Under the pieces are notes generated by a model. That model saw only the letters and a program-made list of their open reading frames with translations, did not search any database and was not told the DNA's origin. 64,000 nt of DNA from Bretschneidera sinensis. Taxonomy: Eukaryota; Streptophyta; Magnoliopsida; Brassicales; Akaniaceae. Both the position numbers and the translations under genes were made by a program. This document shows, one piece after another, positions 10,598 through 23,108 of this stretch; the first letter of the stretch is position 1, and each line of letters begins with the position of its first letter. The stretch spans positions 143,350,036-143,414,035 of the forward strand of contig CM043699.1 of the NCBI GenBank assembly GCA_023935145.1, given 5' to 3'.

Positions 10598-12372
10598 CTA
10601 ATGCCAAATCCCCAGGACAATGGCAATGCCAAATAATAGCAAGAGAGCACCATGTCCTCCTGGTAGAATGGATAACCTGCAAAATTCAAGCAGCTAACCA
10701 TGGACCAGATTCCTTCCTCTGGCAAAAATAATTGAGAATAATTTTGAAGCTATTTTTGCATGACAGAAAACTTCAAAAGGAATGCTTTAGCTAAGGATTC
10801 ATGACTATTCCTGAGCTTCTTCCTGGATTGCTGAATGTATGTCATTGCAGGAGGAAGGATGCCAAACAGGAAGCAGTTAGTATACACCCCAGCAAAATCC
10901 AGTGCTTTTGAAAAAGTTGAGGGGCAGAAGGATGCTATTAGAGCTGGAACACCAAGCACAAGAGGCATCAGAAACATTTCAACAGAATCTAATCCGTGTG
11001 TGCCTGATATCAGTTTAACATCTGAGACAGCAACACCCCTTGAGTCATTATATGAAATCTTCCCTACGTTTCCAAGATCATTCCCAGCTGAATAAATTAT
11101 AAAACCAACTCTTCCATTTCCATTTCCATCAGAAACCATTTGAGATTCAGCGCAATTCTGCCCATCTGAGTCATATTTCCCAAAAAACAGTTTCAAGGTA
11201 TCAACAAGCTGTTTTGGGAAGCTAACAGCATATCCTATAAAGCTAGTAGCTAAAGCTGAGAATGCAAAGGCTTGGACTGCAGACAAAGCAGAAGGATTTA
11301 AAGAAAGCAAGAAGGACATAGGGTCTGAGGAAGAGGCAGCTGTGTTAGTCCCAGCAAGCCCCAAAACAATCAAATTCCATGACAGAGCCATTATCAATGG
11401 AACAGACCCACCAACTAGTATTGCTTTTCGAGCCTCAGATACAGTTTTCCCAGCAATCTTACAAATGAAAGGGGTGATAACGTGGAACCCCAATGTGAGT
11501 ACAGTAACAGGAATAGCAGGCAAAATTGATGAAACTTTCCATGAGGCATTGGCAAAGGAACCTAATACATTTGTTCTGGCCACAGATAAACCAATGGTTA
11601 CTAGTGCAGTTATAGAGAAAAGCATGAGGAAGCATAAGGACCTGTTTGCAGCATCAATGACCTTAAATGGAAAGAACCCAATTACAATTCCAGCAGCCAG
11701 AGGAAACAAGGCATGAGCCAATACAAAATTTATCCGAGGAAACCACTGAGATACAATTGGACCAATGCCTGAAACACAAGCCACTAACAAAGAAAAGCTC
11801 AAGCAAGCATAAACTACTGCAACGAAAGCACCAAAACGACTGCCTAATGCTTTTGTTGCGAGTCCAGTGAAGCTCACCTCTGCAACCCCATCTTCCTCCA
11901 TAGCTACAAAGCTGAGCTCTGCAACAAGAATGATTGAGGAGATAACATAGACCCAAGAAAGAAGTATTGCAATGGTCGATGGAATTGGTCCTGATTTTAT
12001 TGTTGCAGCAGGCAAAGCCAACATTCCAGGCCCTACTGCAGTCCCAATGATCAAACTAACAGCACCCCAGAAACTCTTCTCCTTGGCTCCTTCTTGGGTT
12101 CCTTGAAATTTCTCATATTTGGTGATTTCATTAATGTTACCGTTATCAGATTGAGAAGTAACAGTAAGAGAGAGAGAATCGTGAGTTGCGCACCTAATGA
12201 TTGGAATGACAGAGTGATTTGTAGTGAATAATATAGGCTTATCATATGGTGCTGTTGTGTGCAGAATGGAGAGTGAGAGTCTATGAAGATTGGTATTTTG
12301 GTTATGAAGATGTAACCTTGAATGTGCAATTGATTTGGGTATAGATGAATATGAGGGATAGGGAAGAAGCAT
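10598..12372 (-). CDS. Tryptophan/tyrosine permease-type transporter
   Basis: Exon 1 runs from the ATG at 12372 to about 10772 and exon 2 from 10676 to 10598, giving 559 residues. The frame extends 5' of the ATG only through a TTG. The protein has a long Ser/His-rich N-terminus that looks like an organelle transit peptide. A hydrophobic core of about 10-11 helices follows, starting with the family signature VSLIIGTAVGPGMLALPAA. It is related to bacterial aromatic amino acid permeases (TyrP/Mtr), and in plants is presumed to sit in a plastid or other membrane. The last exon adds a final helix ending LGIWH. The donor of the single intron (AA/GTTTTC) is weak but is the only nearby one that keeps frame with the clear TTGCAG acceptor. 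An unspliced reading would end in SVMQK and lose the last helix. Confidence 0.9.
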
Positions 12373-13960
12373 TTTCAGGATAAAAGATTTGAGAGCAGAG
12401 AAATCTTGGTGGTGAGAGAGATCCTGTTTGTGAACCTTTGCCTTAAGCAAAAGTTTAGGAATCTTGGATACCTGTTTGAGTATTTGGTAAGTAGAAAATT
12501 TCTATGCAAAATCTTTGCCCTTATTGGCCATAGCTGACGGTAGAAAAAGAACCTGTGAGAAATGAGAACCTAGACTCTCAGAGAGATGGGCAAATCACAC
12601 AGGTTCGTTGGGAATACCCTAGAGTCAAGAAATGATAAGAAGCCCAAGTGCCCAATTTCGAATTTAGAATGCCGATTATGCTAGTATTGATGATTTAAAA
12701 ACAGTGATTTGTTATGGTTTTGAAAAAGAAAAACAAAGAAGAAAATATTTTTCATATTTAGTCCAGGAAAAGGTAATGACTTTAAGTTGTAACTCACCAT
12801 ATTTATCCCATAGAAATAAATATAGAAAACATTCACCAACTAATATCCATCACTTGATTGTAGCAACAACTGTGAACATTCAATTGCATCTTATGGTCAC
12901 GTGCGAAAAGCTCTTCATCCAATACAACCCGTTTGTTACGGTTTATGCTTTTATCGAAATATTTTAACTTTTGTTTGGTTAATTTATTTTAATAAATTAA
13001 ATTTTATTTTAATAAAATTTTCATGTTTGGTATAATTTTGAATTGAATTAAATTTTGTGTTTGAAATCAATTAAAAATTGAATTTATTTGATAAGTTTTA
13101 CTTAAAAGTCTTTAACATCAGTAAATAATTTCGTAACATTCAATAGTTTTTTTTCTTCTCATGTTTTTTTTTATTTGTGTTTTTTGCATAAAAAAAAATT
13201 ACTACCCAATATAAACCATAATATAGTAAAACAAACAAAGATATTAATTCACACCGTACAAATATATTATAATATAGTAGCTATATGATTTTAGTTATAA
13301 GAAATTGATTTATAACGTACAAAAGTCTTCTTCTGTTTTCAATATAAAAATAAACTAAAAATAATAAACTCAAATTTAGAGTTCATTTGTAAATTCTATC
13401 AATTTTGATATAATTTGTCAAAGTCTTACTCAATTATACTGTAATTCATTTGGAAATGAATTTTATCCTTTATTAACAAATTAAATACAATTTCTTATAA
13501 AAACTTAAATAAATTCTATAAAAATAATAAAATTTATTAGCATTAATGTTGTGCGCTTCCAACAAATGAAGAAATTTGTTGTGTTTGGATGTTCATTTTT
13601 CATGTAGCTTGCCTTTTGTTATGGAAAGTGATTTACTTTCTGTTTGGTGGCAACATATTTTAAAGCACTTTTTTATTATTGTTTTACAATTATACCCTTG
13701 GTAAGTGCTTGTTTGTGTGTTTTTTTGCTATAAAATACATTCCTTTTTCAAAATTTTCAAAAAAATTTCGCCATCAACTTTCCATCCATCTCTATTTAAA
13801 TGGGTTGTTGGTATAACCAGCATTTTCGGTTTCAACACTAACATCTATAAAATCTAAATTTGTTTTAGCATCCTAGATTGCTTTTGAGCACTTTCCTTTG
13901 CCGTTTGATAAACAAACATTTCTTATGTAATTTTTTCACAATCCCTAAAACAATTTCATC
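12373..13960. other. Permease upstream region and AT-rich spacer
   Basis: The first 300 bp or so are the probable leader and promoter of the minus-strand permease. Beyond about 12.7 kb the sequence is AT-rich with no coding signal. Confidence 0.4.
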
Positions 13961-14345
13961 GTCATCATAATTATTATTATTATTACTACAATGATATTAT
14001 TAAAATTATAGTTTTAATTATGAAATATAATAATGATAAAAAGTTATTATTATTATCATCGGTAATCTAATTATTATTATTATTATCATTAAAATTAATT
14101 ATAATTATTATCATTAAATTTATTATTATTATCGATATAGTTATAATTATAATTATAGAGTATACTAATAATAATTATTGCTATTTTAAATATTATTAAT
14201 AATGACTCATTATTATCATTAATATAATTAGAATTATTATTGTTATTATAATAGTAGTAATAATTATATTATTATACTTATATTTATAATAATATTATAA
14301 ATTATTATATTGTATTAATAAAATTATTATTATTATTATTCAAGT
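13960..14345. repeat. TTA/ATT-rich low-complexity tract
   Basis: About 380 bp made almost entirely of A and T, with degenerate TTA, ATT and TAA units repeated on both strands. It looks like a decayed trinucleotide microsatellite. Confidence 0.85.
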
Positions 14346-14612
14346 GTAGAAATGGAAGGAAAAAAAAAATTAGCCCAAAAAAGTGGGATAGATACTATCT
14401 CATAAAGGTAGAGTAAAAATTGTGAGATTAAGATTAATTTTATCTCACCTTAATTACATATAAATAATTCAATCAAATATGAGATAAATTATTCATATAG
14501 GATTAATTAGTCTAATTTCACTTTAGTATCTCATACTAAATATGAGATAAACTACTTATATAGAAATAATTAGTCAAATTTCATCTTAGCACCTCGAACC
14601 AAACGATCCTAA
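14346..14612. repeat. MITE-like repeat with internal duplication
   Basis: Two imperfect direct units of about 62 bp (14472-14532 and 14533-14594) each carry AAATATGAGATAAA and a TTAGTC-AATTTCA block. The right edge reads CGAACCAAACGATCC; its complement starts GGATCGTTTGGTTCG, which resembles the ends of small non-autonomous plant DNA transposons. The left end and target duplication are not clear. Confidence 0.4.
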
Positions 14613-14831
14613 AAGAATAACCCCATAAAATTTTTGTTTACGTCACATATAAATCAATGATCAATAAAACAGAATTTCATCAAAGCAGGGAATTAGTACA
14701 AATAAATGAGAATAGAGGGGCTCTAAAAAGAATTTTGGATGGCCCCTTGGCAATGAGGCTGTCATCGGTAAAGAACAAAGGCATGTCCAAATTTCTTTTT
14801 CTGTTTTTCCAAAAGTTCAGGTTTGATGTGC

Positions 14832-14862
14832 CACGTGTTTTAAAGATGACTATTGTCACGTG
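14832..14862 (+). promoter_or_regulatory. Two G-boxes upstream of the ACHT gene
   Basis: Two CACGTG palindromes at 14832-14837 and 14857-14862, spaced 25 bp apart. G-boxes bind bZIP and bHLH factors and are typical of light- and ABA-responsive promoters. They lie about 770-800 bp 5' of the ACHT start codon, on the far side of the MITE-like insertion. Confidence 0.5.
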
Positions 14863-14892
14863 CACCACCAATCCGCCGTACAAACCGCCAAC

Positions 14893-14895
<3 letters not shown>

Positions 14896-14924
<29 letters not shown>
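14896..14924 (+). repeat. AT dinucleotide microsatellite
   Basis: A (TA)n run of roughly 14 units in the ACHT upstream region. It also generates spurious open frames of repeated Tyr and Ile codons on both strands. Confidence 0.9.
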
Positions 14925-14929
<5 letters not shown>

Positions 14930-15254
14930 CCCCGATTCATTTCCACCAAACAATTTTCGCATAGTCACCGTTGGATTCATGTCACTTCATGAAATCAACG
15001 GCCCATAAAAAAAAACTTCGCATTTATAGTTAATGAAAAACTAAAACCGAAAAAATCAGTACCTTTTATCCACTACATTTCACCTCCGACTTCCCACGAC
15101 ACACTAGTTACCGTAGATCCTCACATCACACGGGTAATTTGGCAACACCAATTCTAGCCACAGAGCCACCACATTTTAGAAACAAGAACTGCCCCAAAAG
15201 GTGTTTTCATCGATTTCCATCAGAAGAGGATGAGTTTGCTCGAAACTTTAGATA

Positions 15255-15629
15255 TATTTGGGTAACAGGATTTTTTTTATTTTTTTTAGTTTTCGAAAAC
15301 TGTTTTTAAAATTAAAAATTGAAAACAATTTTACGAAAAAAATATGTTTGTATAACTGCGATTCGAAAACTGTTTTCAAAACAAAAACATTGAAATATTT
15401 TTTCGATAATTTTATTTTGAAAATTCTTTTGATGCACGTTATAATTAATTTTAGTTTTGAATTTAAATTTAAAATTTATATTAATTTTATTTCTTATGTT
15501 TACTAAACACTTAAAATAATTAATATTACTCTGTTTTTAAAATTTTAATATTTTTTTACGTAAGATAAATGAAACAGAAGATTAAACATAAGCCGTTTTT
15601 GGAAAACAGATTTTATGTAGTGACTAAAC
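15255..15629 (+). mobile_element. MITE-like element next to the ACHT start codon
   Basis: About 370 bp that match, by eye, the element at 47804-48296. Shared blocks in the same order include TTTGGGTAAC, TTCGAAAACTGTTT, TTTAGTTTTGA, ATTAATTTTATTT, TTTACTAAA-ACTTAAAA, and ATGAAACAGA. There are no coding frames of substance. The left edge reads ATATTTGGGTAACAGG; the right edge runs to CTAAACATGG, where the ATG is the ACHT start codon. The other copy ends CCAAACATG. The 3' half is shorter than in the other copy. Superfamily is not assigned. Confidence 0.6.
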
Positions 15630-17488
15630 ATGGAAAAGTTGTTGAGCAACACAAATCTGTTTCAAACTTATAGTTATGGTCATCATCGAGATCAACGCAA
15701 TGGCATCTCTTTTATCCCAAAAAGCGGTTCTGGGTTTTTTCCTACAAGTCTGAAATTGAAATCTCAAGCTTTGAGGAGTCATTTTCATGGAAAACCATTG
15801 GTTTTCCAAGAGAATAAAGGCATGCCAAACAGAAGGAATTGTCAATTTTCGATTAAATCCCAGGTTAGCAGTTAGTACCACTCTCCCTTTTTTATTAGTA
15901 GTACGAATTATTCAATTTAGGAAAGTTGTGGGGTTTTGTTGAAGTGCTTATTTGTCTTCTCATTGTTTTTTGGTTTGTTGATAGTAAATTGTGTCTGGAC
16001 TCTTTTTTGATTGTTCTGTGAACCAGTATCTGTTTCTCCCTTTTCTTGGTTCTTAATATGATAATTTAGCTTATTATTTGAAGATTTGACTGTCTTTGAT
16101 AATGGAGAGGTTTAGCTCATAATTGACATCTACGAAATTAATTTTGAGCTACTTTTTGAATCTTCATGATTGATTTTCAATTATAAACCTTTTTCTTTTT
16201 GGGTTCCATTTATGAAAAATTATTCAATACTCCTGAAGCATTGCCTACTTCCTCGTTGTCGTGGGTTCCATAGAAAAATTAATGAGTAGATATGAGAAAG
16301 GAGCAATGCTACTGGAGTGTTGAATAATTTCTCTCGATTTATAATTGGCAAGCTCTGCTAAATTAATCAATCATTAACGTGAATGGTATTGTATTTGATG
16401 GAATTTACAGTTTTGCTTCTATTATATTTTGCTTTCACACGTTTTATGTGTCTTTTTTTTTTCTTTTTTTTTCGCCTTTCCTTAATGGAATTTACAGACA
16501 AGCCTTGAATTTAGGAAAGCTCAAAAATGGTGGGAAAAGGGTCTGCAACCAAACATGAAAAAGGTGATATCTGCACAAGATCTTGTGGACTCCCTCTTGA
16601 ATGCTGGGGACAGACTTCTTGTTGTTGATTTCTTCTCCCCTGGCTGTGGTGGCTGCAAAGCTCTTCATCCCAAGGTATATGTGCAATGTGTATATTTGCA
16701 TGTGAGTATATTGTAGTTTTTTGTTGGACCCAAATGGGTAGTTTGTCTTCAGAGTAAATGGGGATGGGATGTTGTGTTTTGGCAGATATGTCAGTTGGCG
16801 GAGAAGAACCCTGAGGTGGAGTTTCTTCATGTGAATTATGAGGAGCATAAGCGACTGTGCTATAGCCTACATGTCCATGTGCAGCCCTTCTTCCGGTTCT
16901 ATAGAGGGGCTTATGGTCGTTTATGTAGCTTTAGCTGCACCAATGCCACGGTTAGTTTTCGCACTCCTGTTGCTAATCACGTAAAATATAATTAACTATC
17001 TAATGAAAACACACTGATAAATCATCCCTAATTATTGAATGAGCAATATTGGTATTTGAAATTCGTGGTTATTTCATTTGATCGCCCATTTTGTTTCATT
17101 TTGTTAAGATATTCTCAAATTTCTTGTTCACTAATAACAGACAACAGAACTGACAGAAGATGGGTTTGCATCGAACACCATTTCATTTGACGGCCCATTT
17201 TGGTTCTTTAGGTGATGTTATAACTGAATTTTGATGATAATATATCAGATTAAGAAATTCAAAGATGCATTGGCCAAGCACAACCTAAAACAAAACAGCC
17301 TTGGGGAAGCAAAGGGTCTAGAGGACAAAGAACTCATGGCATTGGCTGCTAACAAAGACCTATCTTTCAACTACACTCCAAAACCTACTCTACCAGCGCC
17401 TGCCCCTGCACTGGAGGAGATAGTAGCGGCAGAAGCAGCTTCATCTCAAGAGTCGGAGGAGAAAACCTTGGTTACTGCTGGAAGATGA
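15630..17488 (+). CDS. ACHT: ACHT-type atypical thioredoxin, plastid
   Basis: Exons 15630-15863, 16498-16674, 16786-16950 and 17249-17488 join in phase 0 to give 271 residues. The N-terminal 75 or so residues are Ser/basic rich and fit a chloroplast transit peptide. The thioredoxin fold follows, with the atypical redox site SPGCGGCKALHP (Cys128 and Cys131) in place of WCGPC, then PFFRFYRGA and the Cys-rich LCSFSCTNAT block typical of atypical Cys/His-rich thioredoxins. Known ACHTs are plastid oxidants or reductants working with 2-Cys peroxiredoxin. The C-terminal extension is Ala/Pro/Glu rich, ending EKTLVTAGR. CGGC places it near ACHT1-3; the paralogue is not certain. A MITE-like element abuts the start codon. 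Confidence 0.94.
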
Positions 17489-19721
17489 TAGGGTTAGTTT
17501 TTAACCAATCCCATTCTCCCCCTAGTTTATTTTCTGTTTGTGTAATGTCCATGGAGGAAAATAGTAGAAATTCAGTTATGGTGTATGTGTATTCCATGAA
17601 ATTGCAGGCTTTTGCATTTTCAGATGTTGGGCTGCTGGTCTCAAGGGAGTTCGAAGAGCAACAAACTGTATGTTTTATTTGGGTTGCCGATCCATGTTGG
17701 AGCAAAGCCCTCTTTGTGATTGTAAGAAGTGATAAACAAAAAGGATTTTTTTATCCACTTGTGAAAGCTCCTCTTTGTTTATTCCTTTGATTGGTGTTGA
17801 TAACAGTATAGCATATTTTTATTGGATTTGTATAGTGAATTTGATATATTTTTTGTCACTTCTTTGTTGTAAATTTGGGAACACACAATAATAAGCTCAT
17901 GGTGATGTTGTGTACTAAAAAAAGGGAAAATTTAAGATTAGCTTGGTCAGTGCTTTTCTGCTCTTTGCATTTTGCTTTAGCAAACACTTTTGCCTAACTT
18001 GGTTTGTCAAAGTGGGGGATGTGTCCCTGCATAGAAAACAAACGTGCATGAAAAATTATTGTGTACAAGTGTTGTCTCAATAAGGAGAAAATGTTGGCTG
18101 CACTAAAAGATTTGCACTACTTGAAAACTTAATTGTTAATTTCTGAAGACTTCATTAGTAATATCGGTATATATTCAATTAATATTATTAATAAAGTTTT
18201 TAAAAATTACCAATTAAATTTTTAATCAAATCGGGAGAGCAGCCAAGATTTTTTCCGCAATCAAACCCTTGATTGGGTCACCATTTTGACCTATTCAGAA
18301 GAAAGATCCCCCCATGCATTTTGGACCCAATCTCCTCCTCTTCTCTGTACATTGAGGCACTCTCCAAATCAACCAGAAGAGAAAATATTGGATGCCAGTA
18401 TTTTAGCCTTCATCGTGAATGACTAGTTGATCTGCAACTGAGTCCATTAGAAAAAAAAAAGGACAAAAGTAAGTCAAAATTGTATGCTTATTTTAGCGCC
18501 AATTGTGATTGAATGTGACGCAAAAAGGTGATTTACCAAGGGGCTTCACATGTGGCGTTGGCCTCCAATCACATGTTCACCCACTTTCTCCCTCGTCTCC
18601 GTTTGGTTATTTTGGGATAAAATTATCAAAAAGAAGTGCAAACTTGAATTTTAAGAATAGACTAAATCAATATAAGGCCTTTATTAAAAATGAACTCAAT
18701 TTAAGTGTGGAAAAAAAATACAGAAAAGTGTGGGAATACTCTACCAACAAATTAATAAAACCAAAAATTCAATTTTACCATAGAATAATCTTCAATTGGT
18801 GGCATACAGACGGCTAAAACTAATCTTTTTAACATTAAATTGGGTTGATTTTTTTTTTGGACAAAAATCCTATATTGGTTAAATAATTTAAGGTTGAAAT
18901 TTTTAGAACACACATACAATTGTTTTTTCTTTAAAAATTTAACCCTAATAAACATGGTATCCAATCACAAAAAATTTTTGACCAATCAAATATTTTAGAT
19001 TCGCTCGAAAGTCTATTAGCAATTTTAAAAAATGTTGATAGTGTAAATATAAATGAAGATCTAAAAAATAATATTATCTATAAATTTTTTTTTAAATTAT
19101 TAATAAAATTTCAAATGACTCTGAAATATTAATTTTAGATCAAGTCTACCAAAAATTTCTCAACCAATCGCAATAAAAGTTCTAATTAAAGTTCTAATTA
19201 GATCAAATATAGGACCCACCACATACCTCCACGGTGCTGCCCAGTCTCCTCGGACGTAGATCTCATACTGGTTGGTGGCGGGTCCATCACCAAAATCCCA
19301 ATGGTTCATAAATAACATAACTACGAAAAAAACTCAAAACCCTCAAAATCATTATCAAACGAGGTTACATTGATCTATCAAGTTGATAGAAAATAGGATT
19401 CATCTCGTGTCTCTTTGTACTTTTGTCTTTTCCACACAGAATACCCTCCTCTGCACTCTTCTAGATCCCTCTCTCTTTATAATAATCATGTAATTGTTTA
19501 ATCTTCCTTCTTGTTCGAGGAATTGAGGATTCCACTGTTAATTCGCAGGTTTTTAATATAATTCCATAAAAATGTGATAGTAGATGAATTTATATAGATT
19601 ATGTACTTCCCCTGTTTCTTCGTGATAGTAGGCTTGCAATTAAGCCTGAAATTCCATTTTTGCTCTGAAAGTTTTTCAGTTTTAAAGCTCGACTTTAGTC
19701 TAATCATTGCAACTCAAAACC
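17489..19721. other. Spacer between ACHT and the folate-biopterin transporter
   Basis: The first 400 bp are probably the ACHT 3' UTR, and the last few hundred bases the leader and promoter of the transporter. The middle is AT-rich. Open frames at 17485-17790 and 18509-18817 lack any recognisable domain and I do not call them. Confidence 0.4.
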
Positions 19722-22153
19722 ATGATTTACCCAACAATTTCCCTTGACAATCCATTTCCAACAATCTCCCTCAAAACCTCAAAGCCATCTTTAGTAATGA
19801 AGCCACTGAAACCGCCCTTTGTCTGTACTAACCGTCAAAACCCCAACACCATTGACAACAACAAGCACACAAAGCACAAGACCCATATCTTGAAACCCAT
19901 CGTAGTCACAACCCCAAGCGAAGCTTCTATCAGCAAAGGGGGTTTCTCTCAAGTGGGTAGTCAACAGATGTTGCTTTTGTGTGGGTTTGGATATTGGATG
20001 CAAGGTTTTAGGTGCTTTCCATGGCTGGCTCTCAACTTTCACATGGCTCACAATCTCAGGTTGCACCCATCAACATTGCAGCTCGTGCAGAATTCTGGTA
20101 ACCTTCCCATGGTGGCTAAGCCCCTTTATGGAATCCTCTCTGATGCTCTTTACATAGGTGGTGCTCATAGGGTACCTTTTGTTTCTCTTGGAGGTTAGTT
20201 TACATCTCTTTCATTTTGTTTATTACATAGTCTATTTTAAAGTTTTTTTTTTTTTTTTAATTTCTTATGCTCGGTTACTAATTATTTTTAGAGATTTGTT
20301 CAATTTTTTATATGTTTTGTTATTGTAGATTCAGAAGTAGTATTACTGTTGCATTCTCTGTTTTGTTTCAATGAGTTAGGATAGCTTCATATTGGTGCTT
20401 TGTAATCCTTTGTTCTTTTCTTATTCCCTTCATTGGGTTTTGCTTTCTTCCTCTTTTTCTCTGTTTTAACTATGCAATGATTCGGTTTGTCTACGTCCAT
20501 GTCTAAAACTTCTTCGATTAGACAATGAAAAGTGAAGGTAGCTGAATCTTTCAGATCCCTCATAACTAATAAAAATTTGTTTAGTTGAGTTTGACCAACT
20601 AAATTAACCTTAAGTTGCAAAGGATAGTTTAACCTTTAAACAACCTTTTAAGTCCTAATATTTTGTTTGCAATTTTCTTTCATCGGAAAGTTCATGCTTT
20701 ATGCTAAATACAATATATTAAAATTTGGGTTCATTCTTTCTAAGATAAGCCTATATCATACTGTCTTCTTTTGGTAAAAAGATTCTTAAAATTCTAAAAC
20801 TAGTAAATCCTACCCCTTTTGTGGGGACTAAAGGATAGATAGATTGAGGATAATTGCAACTTGACACTTGATCAAAATCCGAAACCAAGAACTAAGATTG
20901 TAATTGGACTTTAGGCCACCTCAAAAATCATGGACTATTGAATTCAATTAATCGACTAACCTGAAGTAATCATTCTGAATCTCTGATATAACTTGAACTT
21001 CTCAGTCCTTTTGCAGGTTCTGTCATGGGGGCCATTGGCATTGATACAAACTGCAAGTGAAGCCCTTCCTACCCTTATGGCATGTATTCTGTTTAGTAAC
21101 CTTGGAGCATCCATTGCAGAAGTTGAAAAGGATGCTCTTGTAGCTGAGTACGGCCAAAAACACAGGATAAGTGGCCTCCAGTCTTATGCATTCATGGCTT
21201 TAGCAGTTGGTGGAATTCTAGGCAACTTACTGGGTGGATATTGCTTACTCAAAACACCACCCAGAGCCATGTTTCTCATATTTTCACTTTTGTTATCTCT
21301 TCAAGTTGCAATTTCATTATCGTCGATAGAGGAATCTCTTGGTTTACCACAGCCATCAGAAGGAAACCTCAGAAGAAAATCAATTTCGGAAAGTATCAGG
21401 AAACAGCTATCTAATCTTATGATGGCAATTAGTGAGGACAGGATATCACGACCTCTGACTTGGATTGTAGCTTCTATCGCTATGGTCCCTATTCTATCAG
21501 GTTCGATCTTCTGCTATCAAACTCAATGTCTACATCTTGATCCTTCAGTTATTGGCATGTCGCGAGTAATTAGCCAGTTGGTGCTTCTTTCCTTGACTGT
21601 ACTTTATGACCGTTACTGGAAAAGAGTTCCCATGAGAAAATTGATTGGTGTAGTACAGGTTTTGTATGCGTCTTCCCTTCTTCTTGACCTTGTTCTGCTG
21701 AGACGGTTCAACATTCTCTTTGGAATTCCCAATGACGTGTTTGCGCTTTGTTTTTCGGGTTTAGCAGAAACTCTGGCACAATTTAAGCTCCTTCCTTTTT
21801 CAGTGCTGTTGGCAAGTCTATGTCCACGGGGTTGTGAAGGATCTTTTACTTCTTTCTTAGCATCAGCCTTGTGTCTATCATCAATTGTTAGTGGGTTTTT
21901 GGGTGTTGGATTGGCTTCTCTGATTGGAATCACATTTGGTGATTACTCAAGCCTGCATGTGGGAATTTTGGTACAGTTCCTTGCAGCTTTGTTGCCCTTA
22001 GGATTGATTCATTATTTACCCATGTCCCAGCCTGTTGTTGAGAAGGAGAGGAAGAGGGGTATGAGTAAAAGAACTCGAAAAAATAGACGGGTTGGAAGAG
22101 TGGTGTTTGATTCAATTTATGTTTACCGTCGAGAAAGAGAATCCGAAGAATAG
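19722..22153 (+). CDS. Folate-biopterin transporter family protein
   Basis: Exon 1 is 19722-20193 and exon 2 is 21006-22153, giving 539 residues. The ATG at 19722 follows an upstream TTG that is not a likely start. The N-terminal 85 or so residues look like a plastid transit peptide. The membrane domain follows, with family motifs VAKPLYGILSDALYIGGAHR, SNLGASIAEVEKDALVAEYG and GILGNLLGGY. BT1/FBT proteins are 12-helix MFS carriers of folates or pterins, and some plant members sit in the plastid envelope. The splice uses CTTCTCAG/TC, not the stronger-looking TTTTGCAG 11 bases later, because only the first restores SLGVLLQVLSWGP. The basic tail (RKNRRVGR) is unusual. Substrate is not predictable. 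Confidence 0.93.
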
Positions 22154-23108
22154 AGATAACAGAATCACTTCATTCTTGATTAGACTGTAACAAGTTTGAA
22201 GAACATGGAGTGAAAGAAGGAAAGCATGGGGTTATTTGCTTTTCTTTGACTTCACACTACTGTTACTGAATGCTAATGTGAGCTCAATATCTCTCATATC
22301 AGTTCTAATGACATTTAATCTCGACATCAGTTTCAGTTCTAACTATCGTGTGTCGGCCGGCCCAGAGTTCAGAGTTTTACAGTCCATGTAAAGGTAATGC
22401 TTTTGAAGATGGATTTTTGTTTGCAGATGTGCTCATCAGTTTTGAGCTCTAACAACACTTCCTCTACTTTCTTATGGAACTTCTGTAAAATGGGTTTCAT
22501 CCTAATTTTCTCCAAATTCCCAGGACAATGTTCTTTGATTGCTTCACTGTTTTGATATGGCCCTCATTTTCAGATACCTTGGTATTAAGTTTTCCTGGAG
22601 CAAAGGTGATGATTAATCAGAAAAGTATCCAGTTGGTCTTGGTTCCGAAAGGCATTTGCACTGAGCTAAGTTTTGGTCCAGATTTTAAGTGTAGACCTTC
22701 AAAATTTCTTTTTTCTTGTCTAGATGCAGTGCTTGGCTGTGTAACATGGAATTCATAGAGATAATGTTGATTGTTGTATAAGAAGAATCCTAAACTTAAA
22801 TTGTCATTTCTTAAAATCATAAATGAGAGATTTATTATTCCCGCCTAATCGTTGCATGCTACTCTCTTATTGCTAGTTTTTTTCTTGGTAGTTTTCCCTA
22901 TTGTTTCTATTGGATATGTATTTTCAGATCTTCGATGATAATGTTGCCTTTGGGGTTATGTAACATTTCTCAAACTGAACTTTAAGCTTTTTCAGAGTAC
23001 TTGAGTGCATTGCCTCTTATGTCAGTGTTACTTTCTGATAAGCCTGTCACCAAATTTTGTTTCAGATGGAAGCTGTAAAAGGGAGGTTCTGGAAGAGGTC
23101 ATGGATGA
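22154..23108. other. 3' flank of the folate-biopterin transporter
   Basis: Probable 3' UTR then spacer. A frame at 22528-22758 (76 residues) shows no recognisable motif. Nothing else in this stretch can be supported. Confidence 0.35.

Noticed and set aside
12373..12450. Longer N-terminus for the permease
   Set aside because: The upstream codon is TTG on the minus strand; the first ATG in frame is at 12372.
14657..14992. Open frames on both strands with Tyr-Ile runs
   Set aside because: They run through the AT microsatellite at 14896-14924 and have no conserved content.
15258..15506. Open frame of 82 codons
   Set aside because: It lies wholly inside the MITE-like element and is a product of AT-rich sequence.
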